Shown in pieces: positions 37,719 to 45,727 of a stretch of DNA of 60,011 nt. Under the pieces are notes generated by a model, which saw only the letters and a list, made by a program, of their open reading frames with translations, ran no database searches and was not told the origin of the DNA. The DNA comes from Ruminococcaceae bacterium UBA3751 (GTDB taxonomy: Bacteria; Bacillota; Clostridia; Oscillospirales; Acutalibacteraceae): positions 1-60,011 of the forward strand of contig DFGL01000078.1 in assembly GCA_002371215.1 (NCBI GenBank). The letters run 5' to 3'. The position numbers and the translations under genes were made by a program. Position 1 is the stretch's first letter; each line of letters begins with the position of its first letter.

Positions 37719-40304
37719 ATGAACAGAATTGCGCTCGGCATACTTGCGCACGTTGACTCGGGAAAAACCACCCTGTCGGAAGCTATGCTGTATAAAACGG
37801 GCAACATTTCAAAGCTCGGGCGAGTTGACCACCGCGATTCGTTTCTGGACACCTTCTCCCTTGAACGCGACAGAGGAATTACAATTTTTTCAAAACAGGC
37901 AATACTAAAATACGAAGATACGGAGTTTACCCTTCTTGATACCCCGGGGCACGTTGATTTTTCAGCAGAGACGGAGCGCACGCTCCAGGTGCTTGACTAT
38001 GCCGTACTTGTTATAAGCGGCACTGACGGAATTCAGGGGCATACGGTAACTCTTTGGAAGCTTTTGAAAAAGTACAACGTCCCCTGCTTTATCTTCGTTA
38101 ACAAAATGGATTTAAGCGGCGCTGAAAAGGACAGAATAATATATCAGCTCAAAACAAGGCTCAGCGACGGCTGTATAGACTTCACCGATACAAAAACCGA
38201 TGACTTTACCGAGAGCCTTGCACTTTGCAGTGACAACTTAATGCAGGCTTATGAAAACAACGGAAGCATTGATAAAGATAGCATTAAAGGAGCAATTTCA
38301 AAAAGAGAGGTATTCCCCTGCTTATTCGGCTCCGCACTGAAGGTTGAGGGCATAGACGATTTTCTGAGCTGTATTTATACTTACACTAAAATGCCCGAAT
38401 ACAAGAAGGATTTCGGCGCAAGGATATACAAAATTTCGGAGGACAGCCGCGGAGAGCGCCTGACGTTTATGAAAATAACGGGCGGTTCGCTTAAGGTTAA
38501 AGAGGTTCCCGAAAGCAAGAAAAATACAAACGGCGAGAAGATTAATCAGATAAGAATATACTCGGGCGAAAAGTTTACCTCTGTTGACGAAGCTGAGGCG
38601 GGAACTGTCTGCGCAGTTACGGGAATAAGCTTTGCAACCCCGGGTGACGGACTCGGAAGCGAAACGGGCAGAACGGTTCCCGTTTTAGAGCCCGTGCTGA
38701 CCTACCGCGCAGAGCTACCCGAGGGCGCAGACGTTCATACAGTACTGCAAAAGCTGAAAATTCTTGAAAGCGAGGACCCGCAGTTAAAGGTTATATGGAA
38801 CGAGCGACTCGGAGAAATTCAGCTTCAACTTATGGGCGAAATACAGCTTGAGGTGCTTCAGTCAATTATTAAGGAGCGTTTCAACCTTGAAATAGGCTTT
38901 GGCAGAGGCAATATTATATATAAAGAAACCATTGCCGAAACCGTTGAGGGCATAGGTCACTTTGAGCCTCTGAGGCATTACGCCGAGGTGCACCTCATCC
39001 TTAAGCCTGCAAAGCGCGACAGCGGTCTAGTTTTCAAGAGCGAATGCAAAGAGGATTTACTTGATAAAAACTGGCAGAGATTAATCCTTACCCACCTCTA
39101 CGAAAAGCAGCATATCGGCGTACTTACAGGCTCACCCATAACGGATATGGAGATAATTCTTGCATCGGGCAAGGCGCACCCTAAGCATACCGAGGGTGGA
39201 GATTTTCGCCAGGCAACGTACAGGGCGGTAAGGCAGGGACTACGGAGCGCAAAATCCGTACTCTTAGAGCCCGTTTACAGCTTTACGCTTGAAATACCGA
39301 GCGACTGCACGGGAAGGGCTCTGGCTGACGTACAGCGAATGTCGGGAAGTTTTGAGCCTCCCGAGGTTTTCGGCGAAACCACGGTTATAACGGGAACGGC
39401 ACCCGCCTCCGAAATGAGCGACTACACCAAAGAGGTTATTCAGTACACCCACGGTAAGGGCAAGCTCGCCTGCATGCTCAAAGGGTATGAGGAATGCCAC
39501 AACGCCGAGGAGGTAATCGAGAAATTCGGATATAACTGCGAAGCGGATACGGAAAACACTGCGGACTCCGTTTTCTGTTCTCACGGCGCAGGTTACCTCG
39601 TTAAATGGGACGAGGTTAAAAGTCATATGCACCTTCCGAGCGCGCTTTCCTCTCCGAAGAAAAGCGTTGCAGCTATTAATCCTGCAAGCCGTTTATCAAC
39701 TTACAAAAACAAAGAGGACTTATTTGCGCTTGATAAGGAACTTATGCAGATATTTGAAAATACCTACGGGCCTATAAAAAGACGGGAAGGAGCGCCGCAG
39801 GAGCATTTCACCTTTACTCAGAGCGCTGAAAAGAAAAAGGCGCCAAAACCCTCTGCGCCAAAATATGAGGGTCCCGAATACCTTCTTGTTGACGGCTACA
39901 ATGTAATATTTTCGTGGGAAAAGCTTAAAGAACTTGCCGAGGAAAGCATTGACGGCGCACGAAACGCGCTGATGAATATACTCTGCAATTATCAGGGATA
40001 TAAAAAATGCGAGGTCATCCTTGTTTTTGACGCTTATAAGGTAAAGGGTAACGTACGCGAGGTTGAAGATTTTGAAAACATCCACATTGTTTACACAAAA
40101 GAGGCGGAAACCGCGGATATGTACATTGAAAAGGTTTCCCACAAGCTCGCCAAAAAGCACAGGGTAAGGGTTGTAACCTCCGACGCTCTCGAGCAGCTTA
40201 TTATCCTCGGCGGAGGAGCGCTCAGAGTATCCTCAAGAGAATTTCAGAGCGAAGTAAACGCCCTTGAGGAGGAAATACGAAAAATAATTGCCAAAAGCTA
40301 TTAG
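37719..40304 (+). CDS. TetM/EF-G-like ribosomal GTPase fused to a NYN (Rae1/YacP-like) nuclease domain
   Basis: A protein of 861 residues, about 220 longer than Tet(M)/Tet(O) ribosomal protection proteins. The GTPase domain has G1 AHVDSGKT (10-17), G3 DTPGHVDF (74-81) and G4 NKMD (128-131), followed by EF-G-like domains II-V through about residue 640. After a basic Pro-rich linker (EKKKAPKPSAPKYEGPEY) comes a NYN/PIN-like domain at about 721-861, with YLLVDGYNVIF, VILVFDAYKVKG, the ETADMYIEKVS acidic helix and VVTSDALEQ. B. subtilis Rae1 (YacP), a single NYN domain, cleaves mRNA in the ribosomal A site, the place where TetM-like factors bind. A joint role in ribosome surveillance is inference. 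Whether it gives tetracycline resistance cannot be told from sequence. Confidence 0.88.
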   Translation: MNRIALGILAHVDSGKTTLSEAMLYKTGNISKLGRVDHRDSFLDTFSLERDRGITIFSKQAILKYEDTEFTLLDTPGHVDFSAETERTLQVLDYAVLVISGTDGIQGHTVTLWKLLKKYNVPCFIFVNKMDLSGAEKDRIIYQLKTRLSDGCIDFTDTKTDDFTESLALCSDNLMQAYENNGSIDKDSIKGAISKREVFPCLFGSALKVEGIDDFLSCIYTYTKMPEYKKDFGARIYKISEDSRGERLTFMKITGGSLKVKEVPESKKNTNGEKINQIRIYSGEKFTSVDEAEAGTVCAVTGISFATPGDGLGSETGRTVPVLEPVLTYRAELPEGADVHTVLQKLKILESEDPQLKVIWNERLGEIQLQLMGEIQLEVLQSIIKERFNLEIGFGRGNIIYKETIAETVEGIGHFEPLRHYAEVHLILKPAKRDSGLVFKSECKEDLLDKNWQRLILTHLYEKQHIGVLTGSPITDMEIILASGKAHPKHTEGGDFRQATYRAVRQGLRSAKSVLLEPVYSFTLEIPSDCTGRALADVQRMSGSFEPPEVFGETTVITGTAPASEMSDYTKEVIQYTHGKGKLACMLKGYEECHNAEEVIEKFGYNCEADTENTADSVFCSHGAGYLVKWDEVKSHMHLPSALSSPKKSVAAINPASRLSTYKNKEDLFALDKELMQIFENTYGPIKRREGAPQEHFTFTQSAEKKKAPKPSAPKYEGPEYLLVDGYNVIFSWEKLKELAEESIDGARNALMNILCNYQGYKKCEVILVFDAYKVKGNVREVEDFENIHIVYTKEAETADMYIEKVSHKLAKKHRVRVVTSDALEQLIILGGGALRVSSREFQSEVNALEEEIRKIIAKSY

Positions 40305-40345
40305 AGTATGTTATAATTATAAAAAATATATAAGGAGCGAACATT

Positions 40346-40906
40346 ATGAGAACGACGCTTGCTGTAATCATCTTTGTTATGATGATAATTCTCTGCGCAG
40401 TAATACTCATTGTTTTCAGGCAATATATGAAAAATAATATTATGGGCGGTACCGAAACGGTAAATACGGACCACGACCACCTGACTTATTATACCGATAA
40501 CGTACTTGAGCTTTCGGATTTTCTCGGAAAAACCTTTAAGGAGACGGGGGTTGATGAAAAATACGTTCGCGGTGATATTGATTCGCTAAATGTTGCATTT
40601 GACGGAAAACTTTTTGATAAAGCCGCTTACGGTACGTTCTATTTTTCATACGACCACACCGATAACGACGCAAAAAGCACTGTAAAAGCAATCTACATCC
40701 ATACAAAAGAAATGGATTATAACGAGGCAAAGGAAAAGCTCAGCGAAATATACGGCGAGGCGAAGGACGAATTCGAGGAACCGTATGTTGAGGTTAACGG
40801 CGGAGCGGTTATGAGATGCTTCTTTAATGCTGAGGGTTACACTGTAAAGCTCGCCTCAGCAAGCGAATACGATTATATTGACATTATTCTTTCAATAAAC
40901 GAATAA
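40346..40906 (+). CDS. Membrane-anchored hypothetical protein
   Basis: A protein of 186 residues. It begins with one membrane helix (TLAVIIFVMMIILCAVILIVF) followed by an extracytoplasmic domain of about 155 residues. That part has an acidic stretch (TVNTDHDHLTYYTDNVLELSDFLGKTFKETGVDE) and alternating strands near the end (VMRCFFNAEGYTVKLASASEYDYIDIILSINE). I do not recognise a family. It starts 41 bp after the GTPase-NYN gene with an AAGGAGCG site and is probably co-transcribed with it; a terminator follows. Confidence 0.72.
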   Translation: MRTTLAVIIFVMMIILCAVILIVFRQYMKNNIMGGTETVNTDHDHLTYYTDNVLELSDFLGKTFKETGVDEKYVRGDIDSLNVAFDGKLFDKAAYGTFYFSYDHTDNDAKSTVKAIYIHTKEMDYNEAKEKLSEIYGEAKDEFEEPYVEVNGGAVMRCFFNAEGYTVKLASASEYDYIDIILSINE

Positions 40907-40911
40907 AAAAC

Positions 40912-40938
40912 AGGCTGTTCACAACAAATGAACAGCCT
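40912..40938. terminator. Bidirectional terminator
   Basis: Perfect 10 bp stem AGGCTGTTCA / TGAACAGCCT with a 7-base loop, A-run on the left and TTAATTATTT on the right. It separates the hypothetical gene from convergent cysK. Confidence 0.8.
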
Positions 40939-40948
40939 TAATTATTTA

Positions 40949-41875
40949 TCAGTCAAAAAGCTCCGTGCTGAAATAGCGTTCGCCCGTATCGGGAAGAACG
41001 GTTACAACCGTTTTACCCTTGCCGAGACGCTTTGCGAGTTTAATTGCCGCGGCAACGTTTGAGCCGCTTGAAATTCCGCACATTATGCCCTCTTCGCTCG
41101 CAAGACGGCGCGCGGTTTCAATAGCCTCCTTATCGGAGATAACGCAGATATTATCGTAAATCTTTGTATTTAAATTCTCGGGAATAAGCCCGTCTCCGAT
41201 ACCCATCTGAAGATGGGTTCCCACTGCGCCGCCGCTCAAAATTGCAGCGTTCGCAGGCTCAACAGCCCAAATCTGAATAGCGGGATTCTGGCGCTTTAAT
41301 ACATCGCCGATACCGCTTATAGTACCGCCCGTACCTACGCCTGAACAGAAGCCGTCAATATCGCAGTTAACCTGTTCAAGAATTTCGGTAGCGGTATAAT
41401 ATATATGAGCCTTAGGATTATCGGGGTTATCAAACTGCGAGGGAACGAAAACCTTTTCGTCCTCGTTTTTCATTTTTTGAGCAAGCGCAATACAATCCGC
41501 AATGCATTTACCGATATCGCCGTCATCGTGAATAAGAATAACCTCTGCGCCGTAATTCTTAATAATCTTGCGCCTTTCTTCGGATACGGAATCGGGCATA
41601 ATAATTCTTACCTTATAACCCATAACGGCTCCTACAAGCGCAATTCCTATTCCCTGGTTTCCGCTTGTCGGCTCAACGATAATTGAGTTTTCATCAATTA
41701 CGCCCTTTTCCCTTGCTCGCTTGAGCATATTGTACGCGGTTCTTGTTTTTATTGAACCGCCGATATTTACGCCCTCATATTTAACAAAAATCTGAGCGCC
41801 GTCCTCGGGAGCAAGACGGTTGAGCTTAATCATAGGGGTATGGCCTATTGCGTCAAGTATTGTATTACAAACCAT
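40949..41875 (-). CDS. cysK: Cysteine synthase (O-acetylserine sulfhydrylase)
   Basis: PLP-dependent beta-replacement enzyme of 308 residues that makes L-cysteine from O-acetylserine and sulphide. Motifs are NIGGSIKTRTAYNML with the PLP lysine at residue 43, the substrate loop EPTSGNQGIGIALVGA, the phosphate-binding SGVGTGGTISGIGDVL and the late SSGSNVAAAIKLAKR. The usual TSGNTG loop reads TSGNQG and the asparagine-rich ENxNPGGS is GVNIGGS. These variants are compatible with activity but could shift the acceptor preference, for example to O-phosphoserine-like substrates. Single gene with its own promoter. Confidence 0.92.
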   Translation of the reverse strand: MVCNTILDAIGHTPMIKLNRLAPEDGAQIFVKYEGVNIGGSIKTRTAYNMLKRAREKGVIDENSIIVEPTSGNQGIGIALVGAVMGYKVRIIMPDSVSEERRKIIKNYGAEVILIHDDGDIGKCIADCIALAQKMKNEDEKVFVPSQFDNPDNPKAHIYYTATEILEQVNCDIDGFCSGVGTGGTISGIGDVLKRQNPAIQIWAVEPANAAILSGGAVGTHLQMGIGDGLIPENLNTKIYDNICVISDKEAIETARRLASEEGIMCGISSGSNVAAAIKLAKRLGKGKTVVTVLPDTGERYFSTELFD

Positions 41876-41909
41876 AATTTTGCCTCTCTTTATATTTTAA
41901 AACATTAAT

Positions 41910-41938
41910 ACAATAGCTTGAAAAGCCGACTTTGTCAA
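41910..41938 (-). promoter_or_regulatory. Predicted promoter for cysK
   Basis: Minus-strand TTGACA (41933-41938) and a weak -10 TATTGT (41910-41915), spacer 17 bp; the ATG is at 41875. Confidence 0.5.
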
Positions 41939-41941
41939 GAA

Positions 41942-42901
41942 TTATTTATTTTCAAACGGATAAATAAGACCGAGCTGACTGCGGCACTCATCAAGAATTT
42001 TAAGACAGTTAAGAGTTGATGAATACGGGATTATTTCTGATTCCGTCAAGCCGTCCTTTATTTCGGAAGCAACGGCGGTAAACTCGGTAAGATAATCCGT
42101 TTTACCCCTGAATTTTTCCTTTTTGCCGTCCGCCTTAAGCTCTGCAAGATAGCCCATATGGAACATAGGAATATTTATTTCGCCCTTAGTTCCTTTAATT
42201 GTACAGCCCTCTTTAAGCTTTGTCAGGGATATATCAAGCGTACAGTCAAAGCCATCGTAAGAGAGAATTACCTTTTCCGCTATATCAATTCCGTTTTTGA
42301 GCGTTCCGCTGCAGGAAATCTTTTCAGGATAACCGAAAAGGTTATAACAGTAGGTTACGGGATAAATACCGACGTCAAGCAGCGCGCCGCCTGCTGTTTC
42401 AGGCATAAGAACGCGCGATTTTTTGCTCATAAGCAGTCCCGGGAAGGAATAGTCAATATGAACGCTTTTAATCTCTCCGAGGCGCTTTTCAGCAACCCAT
42501 TTTTTAACGGTCAGCGCAACATCGGAAAACCACGTCCACATAGCCTCGCAAAAATACGCATTATTATCCTTTGCCGCTTTTATCATAAGTTGAGCCTCCT
42601 CGGCACTGACGCCAACAGGTTTTTCGCACAAAACGGGCTTACCCGCATTGAGCGCCTTTACGGAATACTCAAGGTGCGAGGTATGGGGCGTTGCAATATA
42701 TACAGCGTCAAACTCACCGTCTGAAAGCGCCGCATTAAAATCGCGGTACACTTTTGCGCCGCGTTTATCTGCAAAAGCCTTTGCCTTTTCGTAATTTCTT
42801 GAATATACGGCTGAGATTCTGTGGTCCCCCTTTTCAATACTTCTTGCCGTACTCTTTGCTATATTGCCGCTGCCTACGTACAGCCATCTGAACTTTTCCA
42901 T
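41942..42901 (-). CDS. Gfo/Idh/MocA-family NAD(P)-dependent oxidoreductase
   Basis: A protein of 319 residues. It has an N-terminal Rossmann fold (RWLYVGSGNIAKSTARSIEKGDHRISAVYSRN), the family motif DAVYIATPHTSHLEYSVKALNAGKPVLCEKPVGVS with the EKP catalytic lysine, and a C-terminal alpha/beta domain (FSDVALTVKKWVAEKRLGEIKSVHIDYSF, MPETAGGALLDVGIYPVTYC). The last block, GGALLDxGIYP, points to the trans-dihydrodiol/xylose dehydrogenase branch. The sugar or polyol substrate is unknown. A GGAGGG site precedes ATG at 42901. Confidence 0.92.
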   Translation of the reverse strand: MEKFRWLYVGSGNIAKSTARSIEKGDHRISAVYSRNYEKAKAFADKRGAKVYRDFNAALSDGEFDAVYIATPHTSHLEYSVKALNAGKPVLCEKPVGVSAEEAQLMIKAAKDNNAYFCEAMWTWFSDVALTVKKWVAEKRLGEIKSVHIDYSFPGLLMSKKSRVLMPETAGGALLDVGIYPVTYCYNLFGYPEKISCSGTLKNGIDIAEKVILSYDGFDCTLDISLTKLKEGCTIKGTKGEINIPMFHMGYLAELKADGKKEKFRGKTDYLTEFTAVASEIKDGLTESEIIPYSSTLNCLKILDECRSQLGLIYPFENK

Positions 42902-42932
42902 AATATCCCTCCGGTTAATTATTCCTTATATA

Positions 42933-42961
42933 ATTATACTGAGTTAGCAGTCAAAAATCAA
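42933..42961 (-). promoter_or_regulatory. Predicted promoter for the Gfo/Idh/MocA gene
   Basis: Minus-strand TTGATT (42956-42961) and TATAAT (42933-42938), spacer 17 bp; the ATG is at 42901. Confidence 0.55.
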
Positions 42962-43003
42962 ACAATTAATAAATTTTGTAAAAAAGATGAAAATTTGTTT
43001 TTG

Positions 43004-43032
43004 TTGACATAAGCGTTTTCATATTGTATTAT
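43004..43032 (+). promoter_or_regulatory. Predicted promoter for the TPR-DUF4037 genes
   Basis: TTGACA (43004-43009) and TATTAT (43027-43032), spacer 17 bp; the first ATG with a ribosome site is at 43093. Confidence 0.6.
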
Positions 43033-43092
43033 AGAGTTTACCACAATAAGTTGTATAAAGAAAGAAATTATTATCAATATATAGGTGATATT

Positions 43093-43935
43093 ATGAAAGA
43101 TGATAAAGGATATTTACAGCCCGAGGATTACGCGGAGCCGCGCTGTCTGCTCTGCGACGAGCCATACGGTGCTGAGCCGACAGTCAAGAGCGTACCGCAG
43201 CAGAGAATAATTCAGAAAATGGACGAATATATGAGCCGCAGGGATTATGACGGCGCTGAAAGGCACCTGCTCTATTGGTTAGAGGAGGCAAAGCTCGGCT
43301 ACGATAAGCGCGGCGAGCTTCTTATCAGAAACGAACTTGTAGGCCATTTCCGCAAAACGGGAAATAAAGAAAAGGCGTTTGAAAGCGCAGAAGAAGCACT
43401 TCGTTTATTGAAAGAGCTTGGTTTTGAGGGAACAATCAGCAGCGGCACTACCTACACAAACATAGCAACCGCCTGCAACGCGTTTGACGAAAACGAAAAG
43501 TCAATCGCCTATTTTGAAAAGGCAAAAGAGGTTTACGAGGCTAACGAGAAAACCGCGCCCGAGCTTCTCGGCGGGCTTTACAACAATATGGCGCTTACAT
43601 ACACGGCGCTTAAGGAATACGGCAAGGCTTACGGGCTTTATGAGAAGGCGCTTAAGGTTATGGAAGAGGTTGACGGCGGCGTGCTTGAGCAGGCTATAAC
43701 CTACCTTAATATGGCTGATTTACTGGAGGCGGAAAAGGGATATGAAAACGCCGAGAGCGAGATTTTTGACCTCGTTGACAAGGCGTACGACTGCCTTAAC
43801 GACAAGGACGTAAAGCGCGACGGCTACTACGCCTTTGTTTTGGAAAAATGCGCGCCCTCCTTCTCATACTACGGATATTTTCAGGCGGCTAAGGAATTCA
43901 GCGAAAGAGCGGAGAGTATATATGAACGGGATTGA
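43093..43935 (+). CDS. Tetratricopeptide-repeat protein
   Basis: A protein of 280 residues from ATG at 43093 (MKDDKGYLQPEDYAEPRC), which follows AGGTGAT; the frame is open to 43024 but overlaps the promoter. The N-terminus has a CLLC-type cysteine pair (RCLLCDEPYG). The rest is a chain of about five TPR-like helix pairs, e.g. GNKEKAFESAEEALRLLKEL, FDENEKSIAYFEKAKEVYEAN and KEYGKAYGLYEKALKVMEEV. It is probably a scaffold for another protein. Its last 14 bp overlap the start of the DUF4037 gene, and the pair travels together in Clostridia, so a joint function is likely but unknown. Confidence 0.82.
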   Translation: MKDDKGYLQPEDYAEPRCLLCDEPYGAEPTVKSVPQQRIIQKMDEYMSRRDYDGAERHLLYWLEEAKLGYDKRGELLIRNELVGHFRKTGNKEKAFESAEEALRLLKELGFEGTISSGTTYTNIATACNAFDENEKSIAYFEKAKEVYEANEKTAPELLGGLYNNMALTYTALKEYGKAYGLYEKALKVMEEVDGGVLEQAITYLNMADLLEAEKGYENAESEIFDLVDKAYDCLNDKDVKRDGYYAFVLEKCAPSFSYYGYFQAAKEFSERAESIYERD

Positions 43936-44863
43936 GTTATCAAAGGCATTTTATGAGGAATACGGAAAGCCTATGCTTGAAAACGGTTTCAGCGATATAA
44001 TGCAGTACCTCTGCGTAGGGCTTTTCGGAAGCGGCTCGGAATGCTTCGGCTTTGACGATGAGGTTTCAACCGACCACGATTTTGAGCCGGGCTTTTGCAT
44101 TTTCCTCCCCGATGAAAATACGGTTGACAGAAAGACCGCCTTTCAGCTTGAACGCGCTTACGCTAAGCTTCCGAAGGAATACAGGGGCTACCGCAGAGCA
44201 ATGCTTTCCCCCGTTGGCGGAGCAAGACACGGAGTTATCAGAACGGCGGAATTTTTCAGCGAGAAAATCGGTCCATCAAACGGCGAGCTCAGCTATGAGC
44301 AGTGGCTTACAGTCCCTGATAATTCGCTCGCTGAAGCTACGAACGGCGAAATATTTTTTGATAACTACGGCGAGATTACAAAAATCAGGGAGAAGCTTTT
44401 CAATATGCCTGAGGACATAAGGAGAAAAAAGCTTGCCGGCAATCTGCTCATTATGGCGCAGTCGGGACAGTATAACTATTCGCGATGCATAAAGCACGGC
44501 GAATCGGCTGCCGCTCAGCTTGCGGTTTTTGAATTCGTTAAAAGCGCTACGCAGGTTATATTCCTTCTTAACAAAAAGTACCAGCCGTACTACAAATGGA
44601 GCTTCCGCGCGCTCAGAGCGTTGCCAAAGCTTTCGCTCGAAGCTGAAATTATGGAATACCTTCTTACAACGGGTAACGAAAGCGATATTTCCGAGGAAAA
44701 GTACTATGCTATTGAGGGAATTGCCGCGGATATTATTGACGAGCTTGCCGAACAGCAGCTCACAAAGGCGATTTGCGGTGACCTTGAAAAGCACGCATAC
44801 TCGGTTAACGATTTAATTCAAAACGGCGAAATAAGAAATATGCACATATTAACTGCAATATAA
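43922..44863 (+). CDS. DUF4037 protein with nucleotidyltransferase-like fold
   Basis: A protein of 313 residues from ATG at 43922 (MNGIELSKAFYEEYG) with a GGAGAG site inside the TPR gene. The segment LCVGLFGSGSECFGFDDEVSTDHDFEPGF has the GS...DxD arrangement of a nucleotidyltransferase active site, and the remaining ~250 residues are helical. DUF4037 is grouped with minimal nucleotidyltransferases, but the substrate is not known. It overlaps the TPR gene by 14 bp and lies 13 bp before nrdG, so TPR, DUF4037 and nrdG probably share a transcript. Confidence 0.82.
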   Translation: MNGIELSKAFYEEYGKPMLENGFSDIMQYLCVGLFGSGSECFGFDDEVSTDHDFEPGFCIFLPDENTVDRKTAFQLERAYAKLPKEYRGYRRAMLSPVGGARHGVIRTAEFFSEKIGPSNGELSYEQWLTVPDNSLAEATNGEIFFDNYGEITKIREKLFNMPEDIRRKKLAGNLLIMAQSGQYNYSRCIKHGESAAAQLAVFEFVKSATQVIFLLNKKYQPYYKWSFRALRALPKLSLEAEIMEYLLTTGNESDISEEKYYAIEGIAADIIDELAEQQLTKAICGDLEKHAYSVNDLIQNGEIRNMHILTAI

Positions 44864-44876
44864 GAGGTTATAATAT

Positions 44877-45569
44877 ATGAAATTACACGGATTACAAAAA
44901 ATGACGCTCCTGGACTTCCCCGGCTGCGTTGCCTGTACAGTATTTTTAGGCGGCTGCGATTTCCGCTGTCCGTTTTGCCATAATTTTGAACTGATAGACG
45001 GAACGGCTCAGCCCGTTATGGACGACAGCGAGCTTATAGCCTATCTTGAAAGCAGGCGCGGTCTGATTGAAGGCGTTGCAATTACGGGCGGCGAGCCCTG
45101 CCTTCATAAAGACCTTCCCGAGCTTATAGGAAAAATCAGGGACACGGGCTACAGGGTTAAGCTTGATACTAACGGCTACCATCCCGAGCTTCTGAAGGAG
45201 ATACTTGATACCGGAATGGTTGAGTACGTTGCAATGGATATTAAAAACTGCGAGGAAAAGTATCCCCTGACCTGCGGCGTTGACGAGATAGACTTCGGCA
45301 AAATCAGGGAGAGCATTGCGCTGCTGATGAACGGCAACACGGAATACGAATTCAGAACTACCGTTGTAAGCGAGCTCCACGAGGAAGAGGATTTTGAAAA
45401 AATCGGCGAGCTTATCAAGGGGGCAAAAAGGTATTTTCTTCAGCGCTTTACGGACCGGGACACAATTCCCTACGGCAACCTCAGCGCTCCCTCCTTTGAC
45501 GAAATGGGAAAATACGCAGAAATAGCGCGGAAATACGTTAAGAATACAGAATTGCGCGGGGTTGAATAA
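44877..45569 (+). CDS. nrdG: Anaerobic ribonucleotide reductase activating protein (radical SAM)
   Basis: A radical SAM activase of 230 residues that uses SAM and a [4Fe-4S] cluster to form the glycyl radical in NrdD. The cluster motif is GCDFRCPFCHN with cysteines at 27, 31 and 34. The segments GLQKMTLLDFPGCVACTVFLGG, GVAITGGEPCLHKDLPELIGKI and YVAMDIKNCEEKYPLTCGV match the NrdG-like branch with a full-length core. It lies just upstream of nrdD, separated by a 158 bp gap that holds a separate nrdD promoter. Confidence 0.93.
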   Translation: MKLHGLQKMTLLDFPGCVACTVFLGGCDFRCPFCHNFELIDGTAQPVMDDSELIAYLESRRGLIEGVAITGGEPCLHKDLPELIGKIRDTGYRVKLDTNGYHPELLKEILDTGMVEYVAMDIKNCEEKYPLTCGVDEIDFGKIRESIALLMNGNTEYEFRTTVVSELHEEEDFEKIGELIKGAKRYFLQRFTDRDTIPYGNLSAPSFDEMGKYAEIARKYVKNTELRGVE

Positions 45570-45620
45570 ACACTATATATTGTGGTTAAAAAATTTTTTA
45601 GTTAATTTTTGCGGAATATA

Positions 45621-45649
45621 TTGACAAATACTTCTCTTAATGATAGAAT
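45621..45649 (+). promoter_or_regulatory. Predicted promoter for nrdD
   Basis: TTGACA (45621-45626) and TAGAAT (45644-45649), spacer 17 bp. The leader (about 70 bases) has a possible hairpin, CTAAAAGC / GCTTTTCAG, at 45664-45690. A clear pair of NrdR boxes was not found. Confidence 0.6.
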
Positions 45650-45727
45650 GGGATTTACAGCGTGCTAAAAGCGAAATTTTTGCTTTTCAGACACAGAAAT
45701 TCATTAATTTAAGAGGAGTATTTTACT

